Assembly (NCBI RefSeq): GCF_010672525.1
Contig: NZ_JAAHGH010000006.1
Span: 1-58,419 of the forward strand
Length of the DNA: 58,419 bases
Reading direction: 5' to 3'
From: Okeania sp. SIO2B3
GTDB taxonomy: Bacteria > Cyanobacteriota > Cyanobacteriia > Cyanobacteriales > Microcoleaceae
Of the stretch, positions 1 to 9,897 are shown piece after piece. The stretch's first letter is position 1. Every line of letters starts with the position of its first letter. A program made the translations under genes and the position numbers. The notes below the pieces were generated by a model. It was given only the letters and a program-made list of their open reading frames with translations, was not told the origin of the DNA and made no database searches.

Positions 1-418
1 GTTTCGCGATCGCGAACCCTTTATGAGAATAATTATTATGAGAAAAACATTTAATTTTTTAAAGGGATTATATCTTTTAAACTCTTACCCCACAATGCTT
101 TTGAGGCGCTTGTCACCCCGTGAGGTTTTTTTCTTGTCTTAAGCCTTCCTGCCTGTTGCCTGTTGCCTGTTGCCTGTTGCCTGTTGCCTACCTTTGCTAT
201 ACAATACCGATGCTACCGGACATGATATCAGGAGTCAGGAGGGAAGAAAGAAGAACAAAGAGAAAGTTTTTTGGTAGTCCTGCTCGCGTAATGGTATACA
301 AGGAACAAGGGATGCTTGGCACAGGAGCAAGATGCTCCCACTGCCGTACCTCGTAACAAAAATAATGCAATGCACGACCATTACAATGCACCACCACCAG
401 TTTTTTTTATCACTAATT
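1..418. other. Intergenic region with short repeats, no gene seen
   Basis: No convincing coding region. A TTGCCTG heptamer is repeated several times at about 148-188. The stretch at about 194-232 recurs in reverse complement near 52490-52525, so it belongs to a dispersed repeat. A small hairpin (GGAGCAAGATGCTCC) lies at 324-338 and resembles hairpins at 5721-5737 and 41287-41303. Short open frames here are low-complexity translations of the repeats. Confidence 0.6.
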
Positions 419-673
419 AGAGTTTGCTGATTAACTATCAAAGCATTGACAGATAAAGGTTTTAGCCTTCTGAGATTTCCAAAAAGTACGCTTGTTTTAG
501 TCTAAAACGTTCAAAAAGGAGCGCATTTTGGGCAAATCGAGGACAGAAAAATTGAGGGACAATTCTTACTTCTATCTCCTCTAAATTCCCATTTCTCCTG
601 TCTTCCCCTCCTGGGAGGGGTTAGGGGTGGGTTGTCTCCTACCCTTACCCATAAGACTTTTTCCGCAAACCCT
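419..673. mobile_element. MITE copy 1 (AGGGTTTGC ends, 4-bp target duplication)
   Basis: This 255-bp non-coding element starts AGAGTTTGCTGATTAA and ends GCGGAAA-type sequence then CAAACCCT on the reverse reading, so the ends are inverted copies of AGGGTTTGC. It is flanked by AATT on both sides (415-418 and 674-677), a 4-bp target duplication. The interior shares the AAAAAGGAGCG block and the CCTCCTGGGAGGGG palindrome with copies at 8245-8514 and 57111-57381. No transposase is encoded, so it must be moved in trans. The source IS family cannot be named from this window. Confidence 0.8.
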
Positions 674-792
674 AATTATCCGGAGATGATATAACTTCTG
701 GCTGTCTTGAGTGTGTCTTACATTCTGGAGGCGATGTGTGCGGAAGTTCCGCACGAGAAAAGCGCCGTAGGAGACCTCAGAATTACACACTC

Positions 793-846
793 ACTTCTAA
801 CTTCTAACTTCTAACTTCTAACTTCTGACTTCTGACTTCTGACTTC
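793..846. repeat. Heptamer tandem repeat CTTCTAA/CTTCTGA
   Basis: About seven tandem copies of a 7-bp unit (CTTCTAA drifting to CTTCTGA) lie directly against the stop codon of acs. The same heptamer, in reverse complement (GAAGTCA), occurs at 39413-39500, and shorter runs lie near 8811-8826 and 9927-9945. It is a low-complexity tract typical of this genome's spacers. Confidence 0.8.
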
Positions 847-847
847 C

Positions 848-2815
848 TTACGCTCCACCCCGTAACTTATCTAATACACTCCGGTCTTGTAACGTTGAAG
901 TATCCCCAGCAATTTCCTGACCCGCCGCCAGAGACCGTAACAACCTTCGCATAATCTTACCAGAACGAGTTTTAGGCAAATCTTCAGTAAAGCGAATATC
1001 ACCAGGACGAGCGATCGCTCCTATCTCCTGGACAACGTGCTGCTTCAACTCCTTCTCCAAAGCTTCATCTGGTTCGCGATCGCCTTCTAAAGTCACAAAA
1101 GCCACAATATCTTCACCTTTAACCTCATCAGGTTTACCAACAACTGCCGCCTCAGCAACAGCAGGGTGAGACACCAATGCCGACTCTACCTCCATAGTAC
1201 CCAAACGATGACCAGCCACATTAATCACATCATCAACGCGACCCATCACCCAAAAATAACCATCCTCGTCTCTGTGAGCACCATCACCAGCAAAATAAAT
1301 ATACTCTCCACTCTTCGGACGTAAATACTCCCAATAAGTACGACGGAAACGGTCATCATCTCCATAAACAGTCCGCATCATTCCCGGCCAAGGATGCTTC
1401 ACCACCAAATAACCACCATTATTACCATCCACAGACTCACCTTCCTGATTGACAATATCAGCAATAATGCCAGGGAAAGGCAAAGTCGCCGAACCAGGTT
1501 TAGTCGAAGTCGCACCAGGTAAAGGAGTAATCATAAACCCACCCGTTTCAGTTTGCCACCAAGTATCAACTATCGGACAGCGATCGCCACCAATAACACG
1601 GTTATACCAAATCCAAGCTTCTGGATTGATCGGTTCTCCCACTGTTCCTAACAACCGCAAAGAAGTAAGATTTCTAGAATTGGGATGATGTTCTCCCATT
1701 TTCATTAATGCTCGGATAGCAGTAGGAGCAGTATAAAAAATAGTAACGCCATATTTTTCTACCACATCCCACAGACAGCCAGGATTAGAAGCTCTTGGTG
1801 CGCCTTCATACATTAAGCTAGTGGCACCATTGGAAAGAGGACCATAGACAATATAACTATGACCAGTAATCCAACCTACATCCGCAGTACACCAATATAC
1901 ATCTGTATCTTGCAGGTCAAACGCCCATTTATTAGTAACATGAGTATAGAGATTATAACCACCTGTGGTGTGTACAACACCTTTAGGTTTGCCAGTAGTT
2001 CCACTGGTGTACAGAATAAATAGCATATCTTCACTATCCATCGGTTCCGCTGGACATTCCCCAGAAGCTCCTTTTTGGACATCGTGCCACCAATGGTCGC
2101 GCCCAGGTTCCATCTGAATTTGTTGGGCAGTGCGTTTAACCACTAGCACATTTTCCACAGTGGGGGCACCTGCTGCTAGAGCTTTGTCTACTTGTTCTTT
2201 TAGGGGAACAATGGCATCCTTTCGCCAACCACCATCGGCAGTCACTACTAACTTAGCCTCAGCATCAACCAGTCTGTCTTTGAGAGCTTCGGCACTAAAA
2301 CCCCCAAAAACAACAGTGTGAGGAGCGCCTATTCTGGCACAGGCCAACATGGCAATAGCTGCTTCGGGAATCATCGGCATATAGATACCCACGCGATCGC
2401 CTTTTTTCACTCCCAATTGTTTGAAAACGTTAGCCATCTGGCAAACTTCCCGATGTAGTTGGGCGTATGTAAGGGTGCGAGAGTCTCCAGGTTCTCCTTC
2501 CCAAATCAGGGCTGCTTTGTTACGTCGCCAGGTGGTAAGATGACGGTCGAGGCAGTTATAGGAAATGTTAATTTTGCCATTAACAAACCATTTAACAAAA
2601 GGTGGCTGCCAGTCAAGAACTTTGTCCCATTTCTCGAACCAATCTAATTCTGTTTCAGCTAGTCCCGCCCAAAATCCTTCTGGGTCAGCCTTGGCCTTTT
2701 CGTAGAGTTGTTTATATTCTTCTATACTTTTAATATGTGCTTTTTGAGCAAATTCTTTAGGTGGGGGAAAAAGGCGTTTTTCTTGTAGGATTGATTCAAT
2801 AGTCGGTTGTGACAT
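848..2815 (-). CDS. acs: Acetyl-CoA synthetase (AMP-forming)
   Basis: This 655-residue protein is the usual length for acetyl-CoA synthetase (acetate + ATP + CoA to acetyl-CoA + AMP + PPi, cytoplasmic). An N-terminal ACAS domain is followed by the AMP-binding domain with the P-loop-like [11 protein letters not shown] near residue 268, and the [10 protein letters not shown] motif typical of acetate-specific enzymes. Near the C-terminus the [11 protein letters not shown] motif contains the catalytic lysine, about K620, which is the lysine acetylated for control in this family. It stands alone, transcribed leftward, with a heptamer repeat against its stop codon and a tnpB remnant upstream. All family landmarks are present, so it should be active. 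A propionyl-CoA synthetase is less likely given the motif set. Confidence 0.96.
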   Translation of the reverse strand: MSQPTIESILQEKRLFPPPKEFAQKAHIKSIEEYKQLYEKAKADPEGFWAGLAETELDWFEKWDKVLDWQPPFVKWFVNGKINISYNCLDRHLTTWRRNKAALIWEGEPGDSRTLTYAQLHREVCQMANVFKQLGVKKGDRVGIYMPMIPEAAIAMLACARIGAPHTVVFGGFSAEALKDRLVDAEAKLVVTADGGWRKDAIVPLKEQVDKALAAGAPTVENVLVVKRTAQQIQMEPGRDHWWHDVQKGASGECPAEPMDSEDMLFILYTSGTTGKPKGVVHTTGGYNLYTHVTNKWAFDLQDTDVYWCTADVGWITGHSYIVYGPLSNGATSLMYEGAPRASNPGCLWDVVEKYGVTIFYTAPTAIRALMKMGEHHPNSRNLTSLRLLGTVGEPINPEAWIWYNRVIGGDRCPIVDTWWQTETGGFMITPLPGATSTKPGSATLPFPGIIADIVNQEGESVDGNNGGYLVVKHPWPGMMRTVYGDDDRFRRTYWEYLRPKSGEYIYFAGDGAHRDEDGYFWVMGRVDDVINVAGHRLGTMEVESALVSHPAVAEAAVVGKPDEVKGEDIVAFVTLEGDREPDEALEKELKQHVVQEIGAIARPGDIRFTEDLPKTRSGKIMRRLLRSLAAGQEIAGDTSTLQDRSVLDKLRGGA

Positions 2816-2949
2816 TTTTGTATTTGTAGTTACTGCTAATAATTATTGTGGACTTAGAATGATATTAAGAATCTTTATTTTTTTTAAGTTGAGTTAAGAT
2901 TTTGAACACACACCATTTTTCAGTTATATTTCTTCCCGTTACTTTATTT

Positions 2950-3267
2950 TTATATCCACCGAAGACGAGGACGAGATTTAAACTTTGATGGATTCTGTTT
3001 ATAAACTTCGTTCGCTGCTAAAAAACTCTTCCAATTTTTCTCTAAAATCATCAATATTTGTTGAGATACTTTAGCTGGCATTGCTTGATAATCTGATTGA
3101 GTAGAGAGTGTTTTTTGCAGGTCGTAATAGGAAATATTTGTATTTTCAAATATAAAAGACTGACGAACTAAGTAATTAGCATAGTTATAGAGATTTTTCG
3201 ACAAGAAACACAGTCGGTCAATTTCAGGATAAAACCGATGATTTTTTGTATGGGATATGTCTCTCAA
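2950..3267 (-). pseudogene. Truncated IS200/IS605-type TnpB (N-terminal fragment)
   Basis: This 105-residue fragment matches the N-terminal part of cyanobacterial OrfB/TnpB proteins (ICYPE-like 'FYPEIDRLCFLSKNLYNYANYLVRQSF' region, read in parts, then the 'QQILMILEKNWKSF' helix and the KFKSRPRLP-like end). A full TnpB is about 400 residues with RuvC motifs and a zinc ribbon, and none of these follow; the frame stops right after PRLRW. No TnpA is next to it. It is a dead remnant, separate from the C-terminal TnpB piece at 12291-12618. Confidence 0.75.
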
Positions 3268-3737
3268 CTAATCTCATAAATCCAGGAGTTAAAATTATAT
3301 TAGGATTCGAGGACGCGCGGAATTTTGATGATTATTTAGTCTGGAACTAAGCGTGCCAATTTCATTATACTATTAATACAGATTGCCTTTGAGTTATTAA
3401 ATTTTGTCAAATATAAAGGCGCTCTTTTGCACAAATCAACGAAGATATTTGACATGATTTGACTATATATGACTATATTTACGTATAACTTTTATTATAC
3501 CTAAATACTAACCATCAAACGCTACAATAATATAAACAAAAGTTAAGATCGTAGGTATACAGTCTTTTGCTAGTTGACAGGTCCATCCTATTAATAATAG
3601 GATTAACTCAAAAGTTATTGGAGTGCAAAGTTTGCGGTCTCGCATTCTTTTGTTATGTTTCACTTAGGAAAAAATTTTGTTCAACTTTTTTAATTGTTCT
3701 ATATAATACCTATATAATACAAGGTGGATACACAAAC

Positions 3738-4286
3738 ATGAAAAAAATCATATCACTTTTGCTGTCCTCTTTACTTGTGTCAATTTTTTTTATTGCTACA
3801 CCAGCAAATGCAGTGCAAGAAACAACTATACTGTTTCAAGATAACTTTGATGAAGAACCATCATTGGCAGAGGGTATTACAACTTTGACGAAGTGGGACA
3901 TCGTCGATGGTAACGTCGATGTCATAGGGGAAAAAGGAGGTCAAACTATATATGATTTTTATCCCGGTAATGGACTTTTCTTAGATTTGAGTGGATATTT
4001 AAGTACTTCAACCCTTGAGGCAAAAGACAGTTTTAAGTTAACCCCTGGCTTCTATAAGCTATCCTTTAAAATGGGTAAAAACGGAGATTCTGAAAACACC
4101 TATACTGTTGAGCTTGGCGATCTTTTTAAGGAACAGTTTCCCCCGACGGGTCTTACTACCTTTGAGCGTGAAATTGGAGTCGCTCAGGAAACCGATGTTC
4201 AGCTTCGTATTATTAATAATGGTCCTAATATAGGTGGAGGTCCTGTGTTACTTGAAGTAACTTTGACTAAAGAATCAGGTTGTTAA
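3738..4286 (+). CDS. Secreted hypothetical protein with signal peptide
   Basis: The chosen start at 3738 is preceded by AAGGTGG (3721-3727) and gives a textbook signal peptide: MKK, a hydrophobic core, then ATPANA with likely cleavage after Ala. The open frame extends upstream to 3567, but that part lacks a signal and looks like spacer. The mature part (about 155 residues) begins with an 'FQDNFDEE' stretch and has a beta-rich pattern ('YKLSFKMGKNGDSENTYTVELGD', in parts) like a small jelly-roll or carbohydrate-binding fold of extracellular proteins that contain a 'dDF' start. No PEP-CTERM or LPXTG anchor is seen; it ends ESGC. Function unknown. Confidence 0.7.
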   Translation: MKKIISLLLSSLLVSIFFIATPANAVQETTILFQDNFDEEPSLAEGITTLTKWDIVDGNVDVIGEKGGQTIYDFYPGNGLFLDLSGYLSTSTLEAKDSFKLTPGFYKLSFKMGKNGDSENTYTVELGDLFKEQFPPTGLTTFEREIGVAQETDVQLRIINNGPNIGGGPVLLEVTLTKESGC

Positions 4287-4648
4287 GTTGGACTTGTTGA
4301 GCTACTAACCTAAAGTGGGACAAATTTGCCAAGAGTGAGCTGCGGAAATAGCTGTATATAGGAAGGCTTGCATTATGGATTGTTCCAGTTTATTGGTAGC
4401 CACAAAAAAGCAATGCTTATGTTCTCCGATGGGTTTAAGTAGGACAAGTAAAAGTTTGAAAAAAAAATCACCCAGTAACGAGAGCTGTAGTTCACAAATT
4501 GTCCTGACCAAAAAAACTTACTGCTATAATTTATGATTTCCTAATGCTCAATCTGTTATACTGATAACCAAGCGCTACAGCTACAATATAAGTTATTATA
4601 TAAAAGGTTTTCGCAGATTGGAATGGGCGAGCTGATTTAGGAGGATGA
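4287..4648. other. Intergenic region, nothing recognised
   Basis: AT-rich spacer of about 360 bases between the secreted protein and the next gene. I see no RNA gene, strong hairpin terminator or repeat shared with the rest of the window. Confidence 0.5.
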
Positions 4649-5344
4649 TTGCAAGCAAGAGAAATCGAGCCTAAGCTGAAACAACTTAGCAGTCTTGCCT
4701 GGTCAACTGAACCTGCGTTAGCCCAGAGGTTAGATGAAGTAACACGCTGGATTAAGGATATTAGGCCAGGCTTGTTAATGCAGAAAGGAGTCTTAGTAGG
4801 ATTTTTGTTAGAATTAATTAAGGATGGAGAATTTTGGTTAAAATTGCAATCCTTAACAAATGAAGAAAGGCAACTATTTTTAAGTCATCTTCCATCACCA
4901 GTAAGGTACTGGTATGAAAATCTTTTTCCAAAATGGTTTAATGAAAACGATCGTAAATTCTATATATGGAAACAAAAGTTAAGATCGGGGGAATTTAATC
5001 AAGAAGATGCCGATATACTAAAATCTGTTGCTCGTCAGATAAAAAGTCGTGACGGGTGTGTTGTTCATCGTTATATAGCAGATTTGTCTATGGCAACAGA
5101 TGTAATTGTGAGTAGTAGCACAGGTAAGCCTCTCTGTGTTCAAATTACTACTATGTCCGGAGAATTGTGTAATCATAAGTATAATGAATGGAAAGATACA
5201 CTACAGCAATGGAAAATTAGAAGGGGTATTTTTGTTAGTTATAATCCCGGACAGGACCGCTCAGTTATTCAATTAGTAAATCTTGTTCTGCATAACAGCA
5301 GACATTTAACTGAGGCTAAATATATTAAATTTTGTTTTAGATAG
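4649..5344 (+). CDS. Hypothetical protein, possible nuclease-like C-terminal domain
   Basis: A 231-residue frame with a TTG start just downstream of GGAGG (about 4640-4644); the overlapping ATG at 4645 is in another frame and stops quickly. The N-terminal half is helical and charged. The C-terminal half contains 'ATDVIVSSSTGKPLCVQITT', a buried strand-turn-strand with Asp and Gln-x-Thr spaced as in divergent PD-(D/E)XK nucleases (D ... (E/Q)xK), but the usual Lys is replaced by Thr. I therefore treat the nuclease link as weak inference. It may be followed in the same transcript by the small gene at 5416. No closer family is recognised. Confidence 0.6.
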   Translation: MQAREIEPKLKQLSSLAWSTEPALAQRLDEVTRWIKDIRPGLLMQKGVLVGFLLELIKDGEFWLKLQSLTNEERQLFLSHLPSPVRYWYENLFPKWFNENDRKFYIWKQKLRSGEFNQEDADILKSVARQIKSRDGCVVHRYIADLSMATDVIVSSSTGKPLCVQITTMSGELCNHKYNEWKDTLQQWKIRRGIFVSYNPGQDRSVIQLVNLVLHNSRHLTEAKYIKFCFR

Positions 5345-5415
5345 GAATTGAGCAAATTTCTATTACATTTTCAACTTGCACATCAAACTACGCATTTTAA
5401 TACTAGGCAGGATAC

Positions 5416-5625
5416 ATGGTAACAATTAGCAAAACTCTGTCAAATAAAGAACGTTTAGAAAAAGTTTGGCACGCTCTCCAAGAGGCTCAACAATTACAAG
5501 AAGACCGACTAACTTGGGGAATAAATCATGTCAATTTATACGTGGAAAATATTGATGGAGATTGGCTGGAAAAATGGGGTGAAAATGAAGAGGAATTAAG
5601 TGAAAAGTTACCAATCAATTCATAA
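5416..5625 (+). CDS. Small hypothetical protein (69 aa)
   Basis: A short acidic protein starting at an ATG 71 bases after the preceding gene; AGGCAGG lies about nine bases upstream of the ATG. It is helical at the N-terminus and rich in Glu at the C-terminus ('EKWGENEEELSEKLP'). No family recognised. Its composition is like a real protein rather than a repeat translation, and its position suggests co-transcription with the 231-residue protein. Confidence 0.5.
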   Translation: MVTISKTLSNKERLEKVWHALQEAQQLQEDRLTWGINHVNLYVENIDGDWLEKWGENEEELSEKLPINS

Positions 5626-6426
5626 GCTTCTAACAAGTCAAAAGACCAAAGTCAAAAGTCAAAAATACAGCAGATTCCTCGCATAAGAGGTGCAAGTATT
5701 AACGTTGAAATCTTTGTATTGCGGGCATCTTGCCCGCTAGTACTGTACCTGACTGAGATGAAATTCGCTATAAATAATTGGAGAAACAGTAACAATGACT
5801 GAACTAAAAATTTAAGATGGTCTAACAGAAGAAAGAAAGAAGAAGGAAGAGGGAAATACTGGCGTTGTTTGAACTTTAAGCTTTTGATATGTCCGCGCCC
5901 TTTCCTTACACTGCTATATGATCGATCGCCTTTATATTTTGTGATGGAAATGAAGAGCTATCGTTCAGAAAAATGAAGATACTATCCCTCAAACGTAGAA
6001 GGAAAAATCATCCAACACTCTAGGTTTTAGGCTTTTGATATGTTCTATAGCAGAAGGAAAAAGGTTTTATACCAAGCGTGAAAAAAGAATGCTACAAAAA
6101 GGTAGACCTTGCTCGAATATGCTTAAAAATAGCTAGTCCAGTTCATTTTAGATAGTTATTTATATTGTTTTTCCATTTTTTTCAATATTTATCCCTTCTT
6201 CCTTCTTTCCTCTTCCTTCTTTCGTACGGACGCCCTTATACAACGTCCCTACCATTTGTAACAAACATTTATCAAATTGGTATTAGTTATCTAGGAGAGA
6301 AGGAAGAAGGAAGAAGGAAAAATCTGGCGTTGTTTGATTTTTAAGCTTTTGATATGTCCGCGCCCTTTCTTTAGACCATTCTAACAGCTATAGCTACTGC
6401 TATATGTAAAAAATGTCACACCTACA
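5626..6426. repeat. Non-coding stretch with paired dispersed repeats
   Basis: About 800 bases without a gene. Two direct copies of a block built from a GAAGGAAGAAGG purine tract, then 'GGCGTTGTTTGA' and 'AAGCTTTTGATATGTCCGCG', lie at about 5828-5905 and 6295-6372; reverse-complement copies occur at about 8850-8893 and 47335-47392. A perfect small hairpin GCGGGCATCTTGCCCGC is at 5721-5737. No open frame here looks real. Confidence 0.7.
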
Positions 6427-6438
6427 ATGGAGATTTTT

Positions 6439-6999
6439 ATGAGCAATTTTACAGAATTACCTGCAAATCTTCCTATCCCAGTAGATGATGGAGCTTGTAA
6501 TCACCTACAGGGTTTGTTTGTGCCATCACTTACTTTACCTTCAACCCATAATAGATATGTAGATTTATCTGAAATTTCAGGTTACGTCGTTATTTACTGT
6601 TATCCCATGACTGGTCAACCAGGTATTCTACTACCCGAACAATGGGACAAAATTCCTGGAGCAAGAGGATGTACCCCTCAATCATGCGCTTTTCGAGACC
6701 ATCACCAAGAAATAACAGATTTAAAAGTGCAAGTTTTTGGTATCAGCACACAAAAAACTGAATATCAGATAGAAGCAGCGAAGCGACTTCATTTACCTTT
6801 TGAACTTCTGAGTGATAGTGATTTAAACTTTTCCCAAGCGTTAAAACTGCCAATATTTGAAATAGAAGGAAAGCAACTACTCAAAAGAGTTACATTAATT
6901 GCACAAGCAGGAAAAATTCTCAAAGTTTTCTATCCAGTATTCCCACCTGATAGAAATCCTGATGATGTAATTGATTGGTTACGAAATAATCTCGTTTAA
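6439..6999 (+). CDS. Peroxiredoxin, PrxQ/BCP-like
   Basis: A 186-residue thiol peroxidase (reduces H2O2 and alkyl hydroperoxides with thioredoxin-type donors). The motif GCTPQSCAFRD holds the peroxidatic Cys and, five residues on, the likely resolving Cys, as in PrxQ/BCP. The thioredoxin-fold strand 'VVIYCYP' is separated from the active site by an insert (TGQPG...IPGARG) typical of the subgroup with 'YPMTG...IPGARGCTPQSC', so the insert is not unusual. I prefer the ATG at 6439 because GGAG lies seven bases upstream; an ATG at 6427 would add four residues but has a poor ribosome site. Monocistronic between repeat-rich spacers. Confidence 0.88.
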   Translation: MSNFTELPANLPIPVDDGACNHLQGLFVPSLTLPSTHNRYVDLSEISGYVVIYCYPMTGQPGILLPEQWDKIPGARGCTPQSCAFRDHHQEITDLKVQVFGISTQKTEYQIEAAKRLHLPFELLSDSDLNFSQALKLPIFEIEGKQLLKRVTLIAQAGKILKVFYPVFPPDRNPDDVIDWLRNNLV

Positions 7000-7356
7000 T
7001 AGCTAGTCAATAATCAGTTTAACAGACATAGCAATTACATATTTTAAAAGCTCATTATTTATGCCCAAAACTAATTTAATATTTAAGAAAAATAGGATAT
7101 TTGATTATAGATTTTAACCCTAGTTATATTATTTTTGGATAATGAGTTATAGCACTACACATTAAGATTAGGACAGCTAAAAAACTTCAAAAAATTACAA
7201 TTAAAAGTTTTGACTCTAGCTGATAGCTATATAATAAAATTTCTCTCTGTAGTTTTGCTCTAGCCCTTTAAATACTTGTCTTAGGGCTAAAGCCCAACTA
7301 CAAACATAATATTTAGACACTATGTTACCTCAATTTACTGCTAATTTTTTCAGATT
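7000..7356. other. Intergenic region, convergent gene ends
   Basis: AT-rich spacer between the convergent peroxiredoxin and hydrolase genes. The only structure seen is a short hairpin, GGGCTAAAGCCC at about 7280-7291, a common palindrome in cyanobacterial spacers that could terminate either gene but lacks a T-run. Confidence 0.5.
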
Positions 7357-8208
7357 TCAAAAAATATCTAAAAAATTCCCAACAGTCTGATTAAATTTTT
7401 CTGGTTCCACCAAAAATAGCCAATGATTTCCCGGAACTTTTTCCATTTTTAAATTCCTTAAATATTTCCGATAAGGCTTAATTTGCAACTCACTTCTATT
7501 CACACCTTTTTCTGGTTGAATAAACAAAGTCGGCACATCAATATATTCTGTTAAACCAGGAACTCGCATCACCTCTTCAAATATTTCATCCCGCGCCGGA
7601 ATCACAAATTTACTTCCCCACTTACCATCAGCTTTTTCCTCCATACTTTCCTGAAATACTATCTGTTGCAATTCACTCCAACCTGCATATTTTCCTAACT
7701 GCTTTGCCTGAGTTTCTGCCTCAGCAAAACTATCAAATGGACCCATACCTTTTAAGGTTTCTAAAGTACGATAAAGAATAGGAAAAGTAACTTTAATTAA
7801 TCCCGGCATTTTGCCAATAAAAATCGGGTCTATCAACATCATACTTTTAAATCTTTCTCGATTTTGTCTTGCCCAAATACAAGCTAATTTTCCTGTCCAA
7901 GAATGACCTAAAATATGAGCAGAAGACCAGTTTAAATGCTCCATGAGCGCTTCTAAATCAGTAATTGTTTTCTCGAAAGTATACCCACTTTCTGGTTTTC
8001 CACTTTCTCCATGACCGCGCATATCTGGTGCAACAATATGATATTTATCCGCTAAATACTTTCCTAAACTTGACCAAACTAAAGCCAAATCTGCCAAACC
8101 ATGTAATAGCAAAAGTGGCTGTTTTTTATCTTTATTTTCCTCTAATTGCCACTCCAAGTAAGAAAGTTGAATATCAGGTAAATTTACAGTTTTGCGAGTA
8201 TAAAGCAT
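7357..8208 (-). CDS. Alpha/beta-fold hydrolase
   Basis: A 283-residue single-domain alpha/beta hydrolase. The oxyanion strand is LLLLHGLAD, the nucleophile elbow GHSWTG (Ser about residue 103), a likely acid in the 'DVPTLFIQPEKG' strand and the catalytic His in PGNHWLFLVEP near the C-terminus. An 'RGHGESGKP' segment is typical of esterases, haloperoxidase-like enzymes and MenH-like proteins, so substrate cannot be assigned. The ATG at 8208 is preferred; an upstream ATG at 8238 adds ten residues without homology. No signal peptide, so cytoplasmic. A MITE lies immediately upstream (8245), close enough to sit in the promoter. Confidence 0.88.
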   Translation of the reverse strand: MLYTRKTVNLPDIQLSYLEWQLEENKDKKQPLLLLHGLADLALVWSSLGKYLADKYHIVAPDMRGHGESGKPESGYTFEKTITDLEALMEHLNWSSAHILGHSWTGKLACIWARQNRERFKSMMLIDPIFIGKMPGLIKVTFPILYRTLETLKGMGPFDSFAEAETQAKQLGKYAGWSELQQIVFQESMEEKADGKWGSKFVIPARDEIFEEVMRVPGLTEYIDVPTLFIQPEKGVNRSELQIKPYRKYLRNLKMEKVPGNHWLFLVEPEKFNQTVGNFLDIF

Positions 8209-8244
8209 AATTAAATATGATGATTGAATATTGAGCAATTAAAT

Positions 8245-8514
8245 AGGGCTTGCTGATTAAATCTAAAAGCATTGACATATAAATAATTTAGTCTTTTTGG
8301 GGCCTTTAAAAAATGCCTGATTTTCAGTCTGAAACGCTCAAAAAGGAGCGTATTTTAGGCGCATAGTTGGGCAGAAAAATCAAGGGACAATTCTTACTCC
8401 TACCTCCTCGCTAATTCTCATTTATCCTTTTTTCCCCTACCAGGAGGGGGAGGGGCGAGGGGTCGGTTGTCTCCTGTCTACTACCCCTACTAAAATACTT
8501 TTTCAGCAAACCCT
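8245..8514. mobile_element. MITE copy 2
   Basis: 270 bp with ends AGGGCTTGCTGA and TCAGCAAACCCT (inverted repeats with one mismatch) and AAAT on both sides (8241-8244, 8515-8518) as a 4-bp target duplication. The interior matches copies at 419-673 and 57111-57381: CTAAAAGCATTGACATATAA near the left end, AAAAAGGAGCG, and a GGAGGGGGAGGGG block near the right end. It carries no gene. It sits 37 bp upstream of the hydrolase start and may affect that gene's expression. Confidence 0.85.
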
Positions 8515-8696
8515 AAATATTATAGCAAGTAGCGTTGAGAAAATTTGGTTAGCAAAATTAATTGCTAGAGGTAAAAAGCCATTTTTCTCTACAACTCATC
8601 GATCAATAAATTGATGTATCATATTACTTTTGAGAATTGATATTAGTACGGTTAATTCAACAATTAATAATTAATCATTACCTTAAAGTCAGAGGA

Positions 8697-8828
8697 TTTA
8701 TCAAAATAATTGGGTCGCGCCACTCCATCGGGAAATGGCGAAATATTTTTGGAACGAAACTCAAATCCCCTACTTCCCATCCACGCTCCGGGTTAGGGGT
8801 GGGTTGATTTCTGACTTCTGACTTCGTT
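8697..8828 (+). repeat. Dispersed repeat, shared with 9789-9950
   Basis: The segment beginning TCAAAATAATTGGGTC and continuing through GGAAATGGCGAAATATTTTTGGA to GGGGTGGGTT and ACTTCTGACTTC recurs at about 9789-9950. The later copy contains the CCTCCTGGGAGGGG palindrome and an inserted 28-bp palindrome (9898-9925). Neither copy codes for protein. Confidence 0.75.
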
Positions 8829-9267
8829 AAAGCAGTCGCCATTACTGACATATCAAAAGCTTAAAACTCACACAACGCAAGATTTTTCTTTAGACTTCTT
8901 GCAAAAGTCAGAGAATAGGGAATAGACAGATGAAATTGGGGTGCATCTCATATTTGCAAAAATACTTTTTTCCTATATATTCCCTTTCGGAGCTGTTGCC
9001 TTCCGGAGCTGTTGCCTGTTGCCTAAAAGCAATAAATTTTTGGCTTTATTCACGCATTGAGATGCACCCTGAAATTGTTTATTTCATAGTCTTGAATTGA
9101 TTTAATTAACTTTTTTGCAACAGGTCTATTCTTGCTTTCTGCTTTTTATTTCTTCCTTCTGCTATACCAACTACCAAACTAACTGCTGACTACTTCTTCA
9201 ATTCGGTTTTAAATAAACTGAGTAGATTCAAGCACCCCTAACAAGAACCTCAGACACAAAATATTTT
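8829..9267. repeat. Repeat-rich spacer
   Basis: No gene. Contains a reverse copy of the AAGCTTTTGATATGTC repeat (about 8850-8893) and a block at about 8938-9070 (GGTGCATCTCATATTTGC, then TTTTTTCCTATATATT and GTTGCCTGTTGCC). The second block recurs in reverse complement at about 56920-57000, inside the start of the large kinase gene. Confidence 0.7.
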
Positions 9268-9758
9268 CATTTTCTGAAGCTCTTACAAAAAAAGTCGGAG
9301 CCGAATCAAAAAAGAGCTTGCATCTTCAAAAAAACTTTGATAGTATAATGTTATTGGGTGGTGTTCGCCCCTGCGCATGATGTTTTATTCAACATAATTA
9401 AAAGCCAAGCGATCGCCAATACCAACAAAATCACCCAAAGGAGCAAAAAATCATTTTCTGGAGCACCAAAAAAAGTCGGAGCCGAATCAAAAAAGAGCTT
9501 GCATCCCCAAAAAAACTTTGATAGTCTAATGTTATTTGGTGGTGTTCGCCCCTGCGCATGATGTTTTATTCAACATAATTAAAAGCCAAGCGATCGCCAA
9601 TACCAACAAAATCACCCAAAGGAAAAAAATCATTTTCTGAAGCACCAAAAAAAGTCGGAGCCGAATCAAAAAAGAGCTTGCATCCCCAAAAAAACTTTGA
9701 TAGTCTAATGTTATTGGGTGGTGTTCGCCCCTGCGCATGATGTTTTATTCAACATAAA
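9268..9758. repeat. 180-bp tandem direct repeat, about 2.7 copies
   Basis: Three head-to-tail copies begin near 9268, 9451 and 9629. The anchor AAAGTCGGAGCCGAATC starts at 9291, 9472 and 9651, giving periods of 181 and 179 bp. Each copy also has GTGTTCGCCCCTGCGCATG; copies 1 and 2 have GCCAAGCGATCGCCAATACC, while copy 3 stops before it. On the minus strand the third period encodes a short hydrophobic stretch (MIFFLWVILLVLAIAWLLIM). In copies 1 and 2 the upstream frame differs by small indels, so a gene is uncertain. It is not a CRISPR array: the unit is far too long and has no spacers. Confidence 0.88.
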
Positions 9759-9897
9759 AAACCCTAGAAAGAAAGAAATTAATAATTATCAAAATAATTG
9801 GGTCTAAAACCCCGCCAGGAAATGGCGAAATATTTTTGGAGCGAAGCTCAAATCCCCTACTTCCCCTCCTGGGAGGGGCGGGGGTGGGTTAACTTCT

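Noticed and set aside
120-356. Short open frame beginning MRFFSCLKPSCLLPVACC
   Set aside because: It is a translation of the TTGCCTG heptamer repeat with no ribosome site and no sensible continuation.
3567-3737. 57-residue N-terminal extension of the secreted protein
   Set aside because: The ATG at 3738 has a good ribosome site and an exact signal peptide start; the extension would bury it.
9268-9758. Possible CRISPR array
   Set aside because: Units are about 180 bp, adjacent and nearly identical without spacers, and no cas gene is nearby.
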